From Paramacrobiotus metropolitanus (taxonomy: Eukaryota > Tardigrada > Eutardigrada > Parachela > Macrobiotidae): a stretch of DNA of 64,000 nucleotides. The notes beneath the pieces are model-generated. The model saw only the letters and a program-made list of their open reading frames with translations. It was not told the DNA's origin and did no database searches. The stretch lies in the NCBI RefSeq assembly GCF_019649055.1, contig NW_026570230.1:1054001-1118000 (forward strand), in the 5' to 3' direction. A program made the position numbers and the translations under genes. Shown piece by piece: positions 39,499 through 49,788 of the stretch (its first letter is position 1; every line of letters begins with the position of its first letter).

Positions 39499-40673
39499 TT
39501 AAGCATTGCAAGCCGATTTCTTTTGACAGTGTCCCTAAAAAATAAAGAAGTATTTTGAAAGCAGTCAGCTGAGATTGCAAAATGTGCACACTTTGTTTTC
39601 TGTACAAAAACATTAACTTACGTCACAACATCCTATTTTTGCTCTGAATTCTTCCGGCATGCGGCATTTGCCATCAGCTCCATCGCAGTTGTGGCAGTCT
39701 TTGTCCATGGTGCATTCTAGCAGAAAACAGAAACATTAATTTTTAGATACAGTATGCTGCTTGCATGACTGACGCATGACTGACGGTGACTGACGGCAGA
39801 AAAATACTTTATACCTCGTACAACCTAAAATTAGTTCATGTTGGAAATCCAATACTGTGATTTACAGATATTGTAGAAATGTGCATACAGATAATTTTAT
39901 ATTTTTTAATTGAAAGTACTGTAATGCGACATCAACAACCGCCACTAAGCCACTTACTGGCCCAGCATCGTTTTCCGGGCATGGATTTCGGCATCTCCAT
40001 GCAGTCCATCATCATTCCGTCCACTCCCTGCATGCAGTCGGCATTCGAGTCGCATCCTTTGGGCCCGGTGAAGTGGCACATTCCATTGTGGCATCGGTGA
40101 GCCGCTTTGCAGTCCGCGTTGCTGCTGCAGCTTTGCTCTAAAGCATAAAAAAATAAAGTGCAGTTCAAGTTTTTTGTAGTCCAGTCAATTTCGCATCGTG
40201 CGTACAATGTCACGCTATAAATATTTTAAAACTAACTGAATTAAGTGAAACTAATGTGAGCAAACGTACTTTGCATTTTGTCCGCACTGGGCATGTCAGC
40301 TGGTCCGCACAGGCGCATATGTGTGCAGCACTTCGGGCGGGCTGCGTCCGTGCATTCGGCGTCCGTCATGCAGTGCTTCATGTCCTTGGCGTCCATCATC
40401 AGCTGGTTAAAATAAGAGCAGGTGTAAAGAGATGCCTTCAGATTTACTTAATAATTTTATTTCTAAGCATATGAAAGCCGGCTGACATGCACGGCATGAC
40501 TTAAAGGTCAACTCTATCATTGTTTATAATACGCAACTGCATGTGCAGAGGATATGCAATTAAATTACTGGACCTACCATGTTCATCGCTATCTCTTTCT
40601 TCTTCTGGTCCATCTTCTGCCCCTCTTCGGCGGCAACAACGGCGACAATTACAGCAAGTACGAACAGTTTCAT
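39499..40673 (-). CDS. Small secreted Cys-rich protein A (179 aa), WAP-like modules
   Basis: Five exons: 40673-40578, 40402-40270, 40137-39958, 39716-39622 and 39534-39499. Donors and acceptors are consensus and phases agree. The signal peptide is MKLFVLAVIVAVVAAE. The mature protein has repeated cysteine units beginning with C-x4-C of the types CMTDAEC, CSSNADC, CDSNADC and CTMDKDC, plus paired cysteines (KCC, GCC). It ends in GHCQKKSACNA. CxxDxxC...CC units resemble half of a WAP four-disulfide core, but the full domain spacing is not met, so the family is only suggestive. The protein is probably extracellular, possibly an inhibitor, antimicrobial or matrix protein. A paralog with the same layout lies 1.2 kb upstream in tandem. 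Confidence 0.8.
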
Positions 40674-41875
40674 TGTGGCAGCGTTGCGAAATAACGTTGG
40701 GAGTTATGAAAATACTTCAAATGACAGTTATAAAGTCTAAATCAAAGAAAAGTTCAAGAATTTGTTGAGAAAACGAAGATTTTTATGGCTTTATATACAG
40801 ATTTCAAAATTGTCAAGTAACTTATCTTCTTTAGTTTAGGTTCCATTTTTCCCCAAATCGGTAAATATGTTTATGTGATTGCGCGTTCGATTAATGCCTG
40901 GCATGCTTTATGTAATGCGCTGATTGGCTGGATATATGGGAGTGTGGGCTGTGTGGCCGCAATATCGTTCCATATCAGCCGGTCGCATCATAAAAATAGT
41001 ATCACGTAATTTGGCAAAATTTACAGTAAATTGTTAAATTTTCCGAATGTATCGCTTGTTAGCAAATCCAGAAGGATGGGAAATAGGCTGCACAGAAGCG
41101 TTGTAGTAGCGTGTATGATATCATTCCGGTTAGTGAATGGAAACGAAATCTCCTTGTCGCTGGATCTGTGTGGTCATTTCCGGTTGGATACGATGGTCAG
41201 CGCACGACCCCGTTTTCATAGTGAACAGGCCAACACTTCTGCGAACTGATAAGAACTATTGTATTGCTGATCATTACGGAAAGCACCGCAATTTGTTCAG
41301 CAGGAAATGCCCAACACAATTTGAGTAAAATGTTGAGTTTTATTTAAAACTCTTCTATTTTTATTAACAGGTGTAGGTGAATTATACAATAATTTATTTT
41401 TAAGCCATGTGTAATTTAAGTTAAAAGTGTATTGTTTCATTTAAGACTGCCATTGCCACAAAATTTCTTTTTGTTGCACTGTTTAATGTTACAGAATGTT
41501 CGTGGTTATTTTTATGTACCATATATAAATACAGTAGCGCTGAATTACTCGTAATATTGGCAATTGTGGACTATACAAGTGCTCTACTTTTGTCAAATTC
41601 AATTAACTGAAATTTCTATGTGGATTATCTTTTGCACCGGCCACCAATTTTCGAAAATTTTGTTGTTTTTTCAATACATTTCAACCATATTTTGCATTTG
41701 TTGTTTTGCAGCTGGAACGTTCCATAGGAAAAATGCAAGTTCAGTAGAACAGTTAAAACAATCAAGTCATTTCTAACACTACAGATACACAATTCCACTA
41801 CAGGCCATCACCGTCAAAAGCATTTAGTACTAAATTTACGAAGTCGAAGACAGACTGTAATTATTAAGAAATAAT
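40674..41875. other. Spacer between tandem Cys-rich paralogs
   Basis: Holds the promoter of gene A (TATA at 40,791) and the 3' UTR of gene B. No further ORF is credible. Confidence 0.45.
40791..40797 (-). promoter_or_regulatory. TATA box of Cys-rich gene A
   Basis: TATATAA on the minus strand, 118 bases upstream of the ATG. The paralog has the same element at nearly the same distance (107 bases), which supports a real core promoter. Confidence 0.6.
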
Positions 41876-43139
41876 TTAACAGGCCGCTTTCTTTTGACAG
41901 TGTCCCTGCAAAGAAACATGACAATGATACAACTTTTATTTTCAATACTTTATGGCATGGTAATCTCCGATTTCATAATAGGATGGAGAATGAATGTAAC
42001 TGGCTATATGAGATTGGGTATTATAAACTCGACAAAATATTTAATATGCTCCATGGTATCATACTCTTATCTTGTATTTAAGTGTTCCTTAATTAGTTCG
42101 CCTAAATAAAGTGTTACGCTAGCCTTATTAGTGCGACATCCTTTCAGTAAATGTTGCTCACCTGACAACAGCCGATTTTGCTTTTGGCTTCCTCTGGCAT
42201 ACGGTCGTGACACTCCGCATCGTTTGAGCATTCTGTAAAAGCGCATAGTGAATACAAAAGAAGTCTACTAGTAAGTAATATTTTGATTTTCGTAAGTAGG
42301 AGTACCGTGATGTTTATTTTATCCAAGTATAGAATAAACGCAACAACGTTTATTGAAGTTTTTATGTTATAAAATCTTTCATGTTTTCCATATTTGTGCA
42401 ATACACTCTAGTATTGCTGCAGTCTTGCTTGTTCCAGAAAAACAAATTCTCACTTCCTATATACTTATTAAAAAAAATTATACAATGGACTTTACGGTTA
42501 CTGATTTTAAAATGCATAACTTTGAAATAGTACTAATGTAACTGCATATACATATTAGCAGTGTTACGAAAAATTAATTACGAGAGCAGCAAAATGCAAG
42601 ATTATCTTACTTCGCCAGCAGCGTTTGCCGGGGGCAGACTTGGCGGATTCCAGGCATTCATAGGAGTGTCCTTCTACTCCCTGCAGACAATCGGAGTCCT
42701 GTTCGCAGGCCTTGGGTCCGGCGAAGTGGCATTTGTTGGATTTGCATCGATAGATGGGGGGACATCCGGCGTGGTCCTGACAGTCTCCGGCTACAGTGCA
42801 AACATTTTTAGCATAACTAAGAACGTGCACGTTATGACGTGCAAACGAAAAACAAATTACAAATACTTATTCTATCAGTGTTTTCGATGAATAACAATTA
42901 ATGTGGGTGTACGTACTGACGAGCTCGAAAGACGGGGCATGGGGTGGTTTGCAGAGGTGCAGCTTCTCACAGCACTTGGTCTTTTCGCCCTTTCCGGTGC
43001 AGTCGGCATCCGTGGTGCATTTGGTCATCTCGCTGGCATCCATGGTCATCAGCTTGAGAGCGGCAGCCTTGCGCTTCTCTTTGTCGGAATCATCAGCAGC
43101 CACAACAGCCGCCAGGACGAGAACAACGAGGAACTTCAT
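41876..43139 (-). CDS. Small secreted Cys-rich protein B (167 aa), paralog of A
   Basis: Four exons: 43139-42917, 42790-42611, 42232-42162 and 41905-41876. A signal peptide (MKFLVVLVLAAVVAAD) and a charged spacer precede cysteine units CTTDADC, KCCEKLHLC, CQDHAGC, CEQDSDC and CSNDAEC, and the end is GHCQKKAAC. Cysteine spacing follows protein A almost throughout. Exon 2 of B and exon 3 of A are both 180 bases, and their flanking introns share the same phase. The intron that splits the signal-peptide exon in A is missing in B. Tandem duplication followed by divergence is the simple reading. Function not recognised. Confidence 0.8.
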
Positions 43140-44029
43140 GATGCCGGTTTTACGAGTGAACGCGTACAGAAAATGCTACCAGAAAGAAGCCGGAGAAATG
43201 CAGTGTAAGAGTAATACTGACAAAAACATCAAACCAACGCACAGCTTATATACATGCAGATGTAGATGTTTTGATTAATTTCAAGGTGGCCGTTGTAGTC
43301 GCTCCGTTACAGCAAAAATTTTGTTTTGTTTAGATTTTGTTGGTGATTTTCCCGGCAGTATCGTGATTGCCGTTTCCGTCCAGGTCCCAGTTTTGGCTGG
43401 TCTGGGCCATCCAGGTACAGTGTCGTTGATAGACTGTGCTGATTAGCGTGAAGGCGCGCGACGAAAATACTGTGGAGGACGGTGGGTTCGCCTGATTTAA
43501 GATATGAATTTATTTACGCTTGATTTTGTGCATATTCATTCCAGTGACACTGCATGTATTTGACCTTTATACCGACAACGATCTATTGAATAACTACCGT
43601 TCTCGTAGTCGTAATCAAGTACAAGTATCGGTCGCGCTAGCGCGCGACCAGTTGTGTTCGAGGTATGGAAAAATGAAAGAAATACAAAATACACTTCGTA
43701 CAGCAATAAAAAAGGTTTTGAGAAATATTTCAATTTTCAAATATAAAACCCCAGCGAGGTCAGCTACGAAAATATTTTAAACATATGGAAATGCGGACAG
43801 TTTTTATAAGCTTTCCAGTTAAATTCGACAAGTTTTATAAAAACTGAAAGCGTTCGTAATTTCTCTTTTTGTTTGCCTTTTTCACGGTTCTTTTTCCCGT
43901 TTTTAATGTAACTTTATATTGCCGATTCTAACGAACTTAAAACCTGTATTTTTGGTACTACAGATAATATTTAAACGGTGATAAAATGGATGGAGTGAGA
44001 TCATTTACACGATGCCCATAAAAACCGTC
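43140..44029. other. Intergenic, with one strong GC palindrome
   Basis: Promoter side of Cys-rich gene B and left flank of the DIRS-type element. It contains an 8-bp perfect hairpin at 43,630-43,649 (GGTCGCGC, TAGC, GCGCGACC). No ORF is credible. Confidence 0.5.
43246..43252 (-). promoter_or_regulatory. TATA box of Cys-rich gene B
   Basis: TATATAA on the minus strand, about 107 bases before the ATG at 43,139. Confidence 0.6.
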
Positions 44030-44628
44030 CAGTCGATAGTTCAGCGCAGAATTAATGGAAACTTGTGGGAAACAATTAACGGTTGCCCAAGGTGAACTCG
44101 CAGGCTGCATGTAAGATTGTAAGATTTTCAGCCATTCAGTCAAGCTCTTCAGTAATTATTAAAATAAAATAAATATATTGTATTATATTAGATTTCGAGC
44201 TTAGTGAATACCCAAAGCTACCGCCAGTATTACAGAGCAACGTAGTTTAGTGAATGCCTAAGCTACCACCAGAATTACAGAGCCGCTACGTGAGTGAATA
44301 GGTAAACGGGCTGCGGGCCGGCTTTTAGATATTTAGAAATTACATATAAATTAGACAACTTAAACCGTGCGATATTGAGATACTCAGATTTCTAGATATT
44401 TTTAAAATTTTGAAACTCTGGAGGCTCAGAAAATTAGAGGTAACGGCCCCGCGCAGCGGGGCCGAGTCGAAATATTTAGAAATTCTGGAAATGTAAAAGC
44501 TCTGGAGCCGACTTTGGATAAATTTACAGTTATTTTGAGGTATTCAAACGCATTTAAAAACATCTTAAAGTTTCAAGAATTTAAAAAAGCAAATTTAAAA
44601 GTTTGATGTAATTGACAATTTTAAATAA
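44030..44628 (+). repeat. Split direct repeat A1 (left terminal) of DIRS element
   Basis: Aligns collinearly with 49,166-49,788 over about 600 bases. Shared blocks include GCGCAGAATTAATG, CTTGTGGGAAACAAT, GATTTTCAGCCATTCAG, AGATATTTTTAAAATTT and a GC hairpin. Divergence is visible by eye at many sites (roughly one in five or six). Confidence 0.85.
44445..44463. repeat. GC hairpin of A1, centre GCA
   Basis: GGCCCCGC, GCA, GCGGGGCC: an 8-bp perfect stem with a 3-base asymmetric centre, embedded in AT-rich repeat. The equivalent site in A2 (49,607-49,625) has the centre TGC, i.e. the whole 19-mer is its reverse complement. Confidence 0.9.
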
Positions 44629-44964
44629 GTTACAATTAACGTTGTTAATTGGTTTTAATGTTAGCTGGAGGTTGTGTGCTCCCGCTCTTTCCTTTCGCCT
44701 TCTATAGCCAGTTACCTGGGTCGGTGGTGGCGCTGCGCCGCTACGGCCGTTAGATCAAAGCGGCCGCCACCTTGCACGCGCCGACGTTTGCGCTCGGCAC
44801 TGTTCCTGTGCCCGCGCTTGGTTTGCTTTTGGTTCTGCATTTGCATTTGTCTGTCACTGCATATCTGTTCGTTTGCGCGCGAGTGATTTGTTCTTTACAA
44901 GTTCTTCAATTTTCGAACTTTTGGCGTCTCGATAGAACGTTTACTGCTGATTGAACGAACCAAC

Positions 44965-46086
44965 ATGCCTCCTACACGCAGAGGAAGAGGACGTGGGAGA
45001 ATCGGCACGAATTCTACGCGCGGACAGAGGAATTCAACGCGGCCGGGTCCCCGCCGCCTGCGTTCACAAGTAGTGGTCCCAGCTACTACCACGTTCACAT
45101 CAAGCACCGACGACAGTATCCGAGCGCTAGCGGAGCAAGTGGCTGCTTTACAGCAGACGGTCTCCACTTTGCAGCCAAGTGGCGGATTAGCGAGTTTGAC
45201 TGTCCCTCCGGCTGGATCCCGCTCATTGTCAGAATCCTCAAATCGGATCGTCGCTGGCACCGGTAAGCAACCAATAGCTCAGATAACTATTGATAGCGCT
45301 CCAGAGCCGAAGAATAATTCCCGTCATCCGGGAGAGCCTGCCGCCTCTTCAGCTTTCAAAGATATGCAAGCCGTCAACCCTAAACTGCGAGAAACTCTTC
45401 TGGACCACACTCAGTTTGTCGATTTTGTGGACCTGCTGCCACAGAATCGCGTGCCGTCCAAGCGTCCCCAAACTGGCACAAAGATGATGCACGACCCAGC
45501 CACAGGTGAAGCGGTTTTCATGCCATCAGTTAAAAAAGAGCAAATCACGAACTATGCCAGCTGGTCTCGAGCGTTTGGAGTCTTTGTCTCCTATCGCACG
45601 CTTAACCACCCCGAGTTCACGGTTCCCTTTATGAAATACATGGATCTCATTGCGTTGTTTTCCGATCCGGACCGCGGGTACAACTTCAACCACGTCCTCG
45701 AGTACGACATGCAATTTCGGAATTACGCCGCCAACAATCCGTACGACACGGATATTTGGACGCGACGCCACGAAGAGTCGTTTCAAGAGTGTATCGCTAA
45801 TCCCAAGATATCCACCTCTAAGGCGGCTAGCACTAGCGGTTCGGCTCGTCACGCGACGCTCCAGTGCGGACGCTGCAAAGAGGTTGGACATATTCAGAAG
45901 GATTGTAAACAGCCCTTTCGAGGCCGCCCTGCTGCAGAGGGGGAAATCTGCAACCTCTTCAATAAGGGCATTTGCTCAACGCCATGCCGCCGCGGACGCG
46001 TCCACGAATGCAGCGAGTGTCAGTCGCTCAACCATGGAGAGTACAGTTGCCCACGCCGCAGTGGCCACGACGTCAAACGGGAGTGA
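44965..46086 (+). CDS. DIRS-element Gag with zinc knuckles (373 aa)
   Basis: Starts at an ATG with an Arg/Gly-rich N-terminus (MPPTRRGRGRGRIG). A short coiled-coil (IRALAEQVAALQQTVSTL) and a capsid-like region follow. The C-terminus has CGRCKEVGHIQKDC and CSECQSLNHGEYSC, two perfect C-x2-C-x4-H-x4-C knuckles, with a CNLF...CSTPC...C cluster between them. Zinc-knuckle Gag proteins package the template RNA. The stop overlaps the start of the RT frame by about 50 bases, so RT is probably made by reinitiation or frameshift. Confidence 0.8.
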   Translation: MPPTRRGRGRGRIGTNSTRGQRNSTRPGPRRLRSQVVVPATTTFTSSTDDSIRALAEQVAALQQTVSTLQPSGGLASLTVPPAGSRSLSESSNRIVAGTGKQPIAQITIDSAPEPKNNSRHPGEPAASSAFKDMQAVNPKLRETLLDHTQFVDFVDLLPQNRVPSKRPQTGTKMMHDPATGEAVFMPSVKKEQITNYASWSRAFGVFVSYRTLNHPEFTVPFMKYMDLIALFSDPDRGYNFNHVLEYDMQFRNYAANNPYDTDIWTRRHEESFQECIANPKISTSKAASTSGSARHATLQCGRCKEVGHIQKDCKQPFRGRPAAEGEICNLFNKGICSTPCRRGRVHECSECQSLNHGEYSCPRRSGHDVKRE

Positions 46087-47698
46087 CCTTCGCACCCCAC
46101 TTCGGCCACACGTGTTTGCCAAATACCTCGTCGATCATCCTAATCGGCAATACGTAACCGGCCTGATCAACATGCTGACCAACGGAGCTGACCTTGGCTA
46201 CACGGGCCCGCAGCTTGAGCGATTTACGCAAAATTCCCGTACAGTCTCCGAACATCCCGCTGTTATGGCTGAATGCATCCAGAAGAGCATCGGTTCCGGA
46301 CACGCACGCGGTCCATTTAAAGTTTCCCCTTTACCGAATTTTGTCTGCAATGCGCTCAGCATCCGACCGAAGTCGAGCGGTGGCTTTCGACCCATACTGG
46401 ACCTGTCACAGCCAACCGGAAATTCTGTGAATGACTACATTCCGAAAGATGATCCGCCTCTAAGTTTTTGTTCGGTTGACGACGCCGTAAAGCTGATTAT
46501 TCGAGCCGGCCGCGGCGCAGTTATGGCAAAGCTCGACATAAAAAGCGCTTTCCGGCTGATACCAGTTATGCAGTCACAGTGGAACCTATTGGGATACAAG
46601 TTTAAAGGTAACTACTATTTCGATGTCGTACTGCCATTTGGTTGTCGATCTTCACCTCGGCTGTTCTGCGCTTGTTCGGACGCAATCGAATGGATATTTA
46701 TTCATATATCCGGTCATTATGCCGTACTGCATTACATTGACGATTTTTTGATTATTGCACCGCCAGGTAGCCTTTGCGCTGAACTTGTGCTGCTGTTCAA
46801 GGAACTATGCGAAGAGCTAGGCGTTCCCCTCGCAGCAGACAAGCTAGAGGGACCCGCCACTCAGCTAGTCTTCCTGGGTATAACACTAGATTCAGTATCG
46901 CGTACGCTCTCTCTACCAGCAGGGAAGCTCGAGCAACTTATCGAGCTGCTCCGGTCCTGGTCGGATAAGTCTACGTGTTCGCTCAATGAGCTGCAAAGCC
47001 TGGTTGGTTCACTGCAATTCGCTACGAAGTGCATTCCCGCCGGAAGGCTGTTTCTCAGACGTTTGATTCAGAAAATGACAAATCTGCCGCCTCGCCAGCC
47101 GCACCATGCGCAGTCACTCCAATTAGACGCTGACTTCCAGCTCGACATTGCCTGGTGGCTGCAGTTTCTTCCGGATTGGAACGGCAAAGCAAGTTTTCTC
47201 ACGATTGACTGGAGCAGGCCTGACGTGATGCAGTTATACACCGATGCATCGGGGTCAATCGGTGTCGGTGGCTATTTCGCAGGCCGCTGGTTCAATGCTC
47301 GTTGGCCTGCATGGATAAGCAGGGTCAATCCCTGTATCGAATACCAAGAAATGCTTGGCGTGTTCTTTGCTATAACCCTCTGGCAGGACTTATTTCGCAA
47401 CCTGAAGGTTATGTTTCATTGCGACAACATGGGTGTATGTCAGGCGTGGGATAAGCTTGGATCCACTAACAGAGCAGTACTTTCGCTGATGCGCAGGATG
47501 GTGATGACGGTCGCTCAGAACAACTTTACTATCACTATCAAGCACGTTAATGGCTGTGACAACAGCATCGCTGACGCTCTGTCACGGTTTCAGGACATGC
47601 GATTCCGCCAGCTTGCCCCGGACGCCAGACAATCGCCGGACGCCTTACCGGATATATGGGAGGAGCTAGAGGCCAACTACATCAGTGCAATGAGCTGA
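46034..47698 (+). CDS. DIRS-element reverse transcriptase-RNase H
   Basis: The frame is open from 45,650, but the credible start is the ATG at 46,034 in a good AACCATGG context, giving about 554 codons. RT motifs: KLDIKSAFRLIPV, LPFGCRSSPRLFC and the catalytic HYIDDFLII. RNase H follows with LYTDASGSIGVGG (Asp), EYQEMLGVFFA (Glu), FHCDNMG (Asp) and DNSIADALSR (Asp), all present. No premature stops. The gene overlaps gag by 53 bases and the recombinase ORF by 43 bases, as is common in this order. Confidence 0.92.
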   Translation: MESTVAHAAVATTSNGSDLRTPLRPHVFAKYLVDHPNRQYVTGLINMLTNGADLGYTGPQLERFTQNSRTVSEHPAVMAECIQKSIGSGHARGPFKVSPLPNFVCNALSIRPKSSGGFRPILDLSQPTGNSVNDYIPKDDPPLSFCSVDDAVKLIIRAGRGAVMAKLDIKSAFRLIPVMQSQWNLLGYKFKGNYYFDVVLPFGCRSSPRLFCACSDAIEWIFIHISGHYAVLHYIDDFLIIAPPGSLCAELVLLFKELCEELGVPLAADKLEGPATQLVFLGITLDSVSRTLSLPAGKLEQLIELLRSWSDKSTCSLNELQSLVGSLQFATKCIPAGRLFLRRLIQKMTNLPPRQPHHAQSLQLDADFQLDIAWWLQFLPDWNGKASFLTIDWSRPDVMQLYTDASGSIGVGGYFAGRWFNARWPAWISRVNPCIEYQEMLGVFFAITLWQDLFRNLKVMFHCDNMGVCQAWDKLGSTNRAVLSLMRRMVMTVAQNNFTITIKHVNGCDNSIADALSRFQDMRFRQLAPDARQSPDALPDIWEELEANYISAMS

Positions 47699-48627
47699 AC
47701 GCCGTAGCCAACCGGCTTCAATACCACCACATTGCAGCGTCCACCCGACAAGCGTATGATGCCGGTTGGTTCCAGTTTGAGCAATTTTGCGTGCGCCTTG
47801 CCGAACATCCACTCCCTGCATCTGATGACACAGTGCTCCGGTTCCTTGCCGATCTTCACTCACGGGGCATAGCGATCGCAACAGCCAAAGTTTACCTGGC
47901 ATCCATCGCCAACAAACATACTGAATGCGAATTCCCGATTCCGACACGTAGCGCTGCCGTTTCTCGCGCGCTCCAAGGTTACCAGAGACTGGCACCGACG
48001 CCTCGGGATCACCGCCTGCCTATCACGCTCGATATTATGCGGTACCTGAAAGACCGCCTTTCCGCAATGAATCTTGCCACGGTCGACAAGCATATGTACT
48101 GGGCGGCATTCACCATGGCCTTTGCCGGACTTCTCAGAGTAAGCGAGTACACGGCACCATCACCAGCATCCTACAGTACGGCGCGCACGCTGCTGTTCAA
48201 TGATATCGCGCTTACCGCTGACGTCATCACCGTGTCCCTTAAAACGACAAAAACTGACCAATACAGTCACGGTTACAAGCTGTTACTGCGTAAGACAGGG
48301 CGTTCAGTTTGTCCAGTTTGTGCTCTTGCGACATACGCGGCGTCAAGACTCGAACTCGGAAGTAAGCGTGAACCGCTTTTCATACTGTCCAGCAGAGCTT
48401 ACCTGACTCGTCAAGACGTCGATCGAACACTGAAGCACCTGCTGTGTCCCCTGCCAGAACATCACCGTTACGGAACCCACAGCTTCCGCATCGGCGGTAC
48501 CACAACAGCCGCTGTTGGAGGATCCAGCGACAATGAAATCCAGCGCCTTGGACGCTGGAAAAGCAACTGTTTCTCCGCCTACGTCCGCAGCCAAATTCCA
48601 ACGGACGGAATCAATCCTTACGCCTGA
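47656..48627 (+). CDS. DIRS-element tyrosine recombinase (323 aa)
   Basis: Catalytic signature complete: Arg in AFAGLLRVSEY, HxxR in THSFRIGG, and Tyr in NCFSAYVR near the C-terminus. The N-terminal helical SAM-like part (STRQAYDAGWFQFEQFC) matches phage-integrase-type core-binding domains. In DIRS elements this enzyme integrates a circular DNA copy, replacing a DDE integrase and leaving no target-site duplication. The ORF opens inside the end of the RT gene. Confidence 0.92.
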   Translation: MGGARGQLHQCNELNAVANRLQYHHIAASTRQAYDAGWFQFEQFCVRLAEHPLPASDDTVLRFLADLHSRGIAIATAKVYLASIANKHTECEFPIPTRSAAVSRALQGYQRLAPTPRDHRLPITLDIMRYLKDRLSAMNLATVDKHMYWAAFTMAFAGLLRVSEYTAPSPASYSTARTLLFNDIALTADVITVSLKTTKTDQYSHGYKLLLRKTGRSVCPVCALATYAASRLELGSKREPLFILSSRAYLTRQDVDRTLKHLLCPLPEHHRYGTHSFRIGGTTTAAVGGSSDNEIQRLGRWKSNCFSAYVRSQIPTDGINPYA

Positions 48628-48815
48628 TCATGGATGTTGTTGGGGTTTGTTTGGGGCCTTCGGTTGCGCAGGGCACTGGTCGCTCTCTTCCGCCGACCTC
48701 CGGTCGGCCGGCTTCTCGCTGACCCACGGTCACCGCACACAGCCGCTCACGAGGGTACCAGTCGCCCAGCAGCCGGGGTTCCAACGCCCACAGTGGTCAC
48801 CGGAAGCGGTAACAT

Positions 48816-49165
48816 TAACTATTGTTTAGGTTGCTAAGTTGCAAAACCTGTATTTGCTCATTCGAGACGTTTCCAGAATTTACTGGAAATTTCTATGAAC
48901 TTTAAGCGCTAAGTACTGAAAGCTTAAAAAGGTTTTTGAAAACGTTCCGGAAACCAAAATTTTTTTCCAAGCAGCAGGTAGGAAGCTTTGGGAGATGCTG
49001 GATTATCTGGATGTTGCGCGCACAAACGGTTTTCAGGCCAGTTTATACAAATCGTCTGGCTACAGAATGTCATAAAGCGAAACAAAAAAGTGTTTGGGAT
49101 TGCGCGAAAGTGAAAGTTTCCGTGTATGTACACGAATTTGGTACCATGTACCGGGCCACTTTTCT
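48816..49165 (+). repeat. Split direct repeat B1 of DIRS element
   Basis: Begins with 27 bases identical to the start of B2 at 49,787 (opening TAACTATTGTTTAGG). Further in, GGTAGGAAGCTTTGGGAGAT resembles GGTAGGAACGCTTGTGCGAT in B2, but most of the rest has diverged. Confidence 0.6.
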
Positions 49166-49788
49166 TGAGCCGATATTTCGGCGCAGAATTAATGAAACTT
49201 GTGGGAAACAATAAACAGTTGCTGAAAATAACCTCGCAGACTGCATCTTTAGCTACTAATTGCAAGATTTTCAGCCATTCAGCCAGCTGTTCAGTATTTA
49301 ATAAAATAAATTAAATAATAAATACATATTAAATTATTAGATTTAGAAGTTAGTGAATACTAATACCTGACCTGCCATCAGTATTACAAAGTAACGTAGG
49401 TTAGTAAATGCCCAAGCTACCACCAGTACCACAGAGCCGCTACGTTATTGAATTCAGTAAATGGGCCGCGGGCCGGCTCTTAGATATTTAGGAATTAGAT
49501 ACTCGTATAAATTAGACACTTTAGACAGTGAGATATTGAGGTACTCAGATTTCTAGATATTTTTAAAATTTAGAAACTCTGGAGGCTAAAAATATTTAGA
49601 GGTAACGGCCCCGCTGCGCGGGGCCGAGTCGAAATATTTAGAAATTCTGGAAATGTAAAAGCTTTAAAGCCGACTTTGGAAGAATTTATAGTTATGTTGA
49701 GGTAATCGAACGGATTTAAGAACGTGTTAAAGGTTTCAAGAATTATAAAAAATAAAATTATGTTTGATGTATTTGGCAATTTTAAATA
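49166..49788 (+). repeat. Split direct repeat A2 of DIRS element
   Basis: Internal copy of A1, lying directly between B1 and B2. Collinear with A1 throughout, but with numerous substitutions and small indels. Confidence 0.85.
49607..49625. repeat. GC hairpin of A2, centre TGC
   Basis: GGCCCCGC, TGC, GCGGGGCC. Same stem as in A1, but the centre is inverted while the flanks on both sides remain in direct orientation. Confidence 0.9.
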
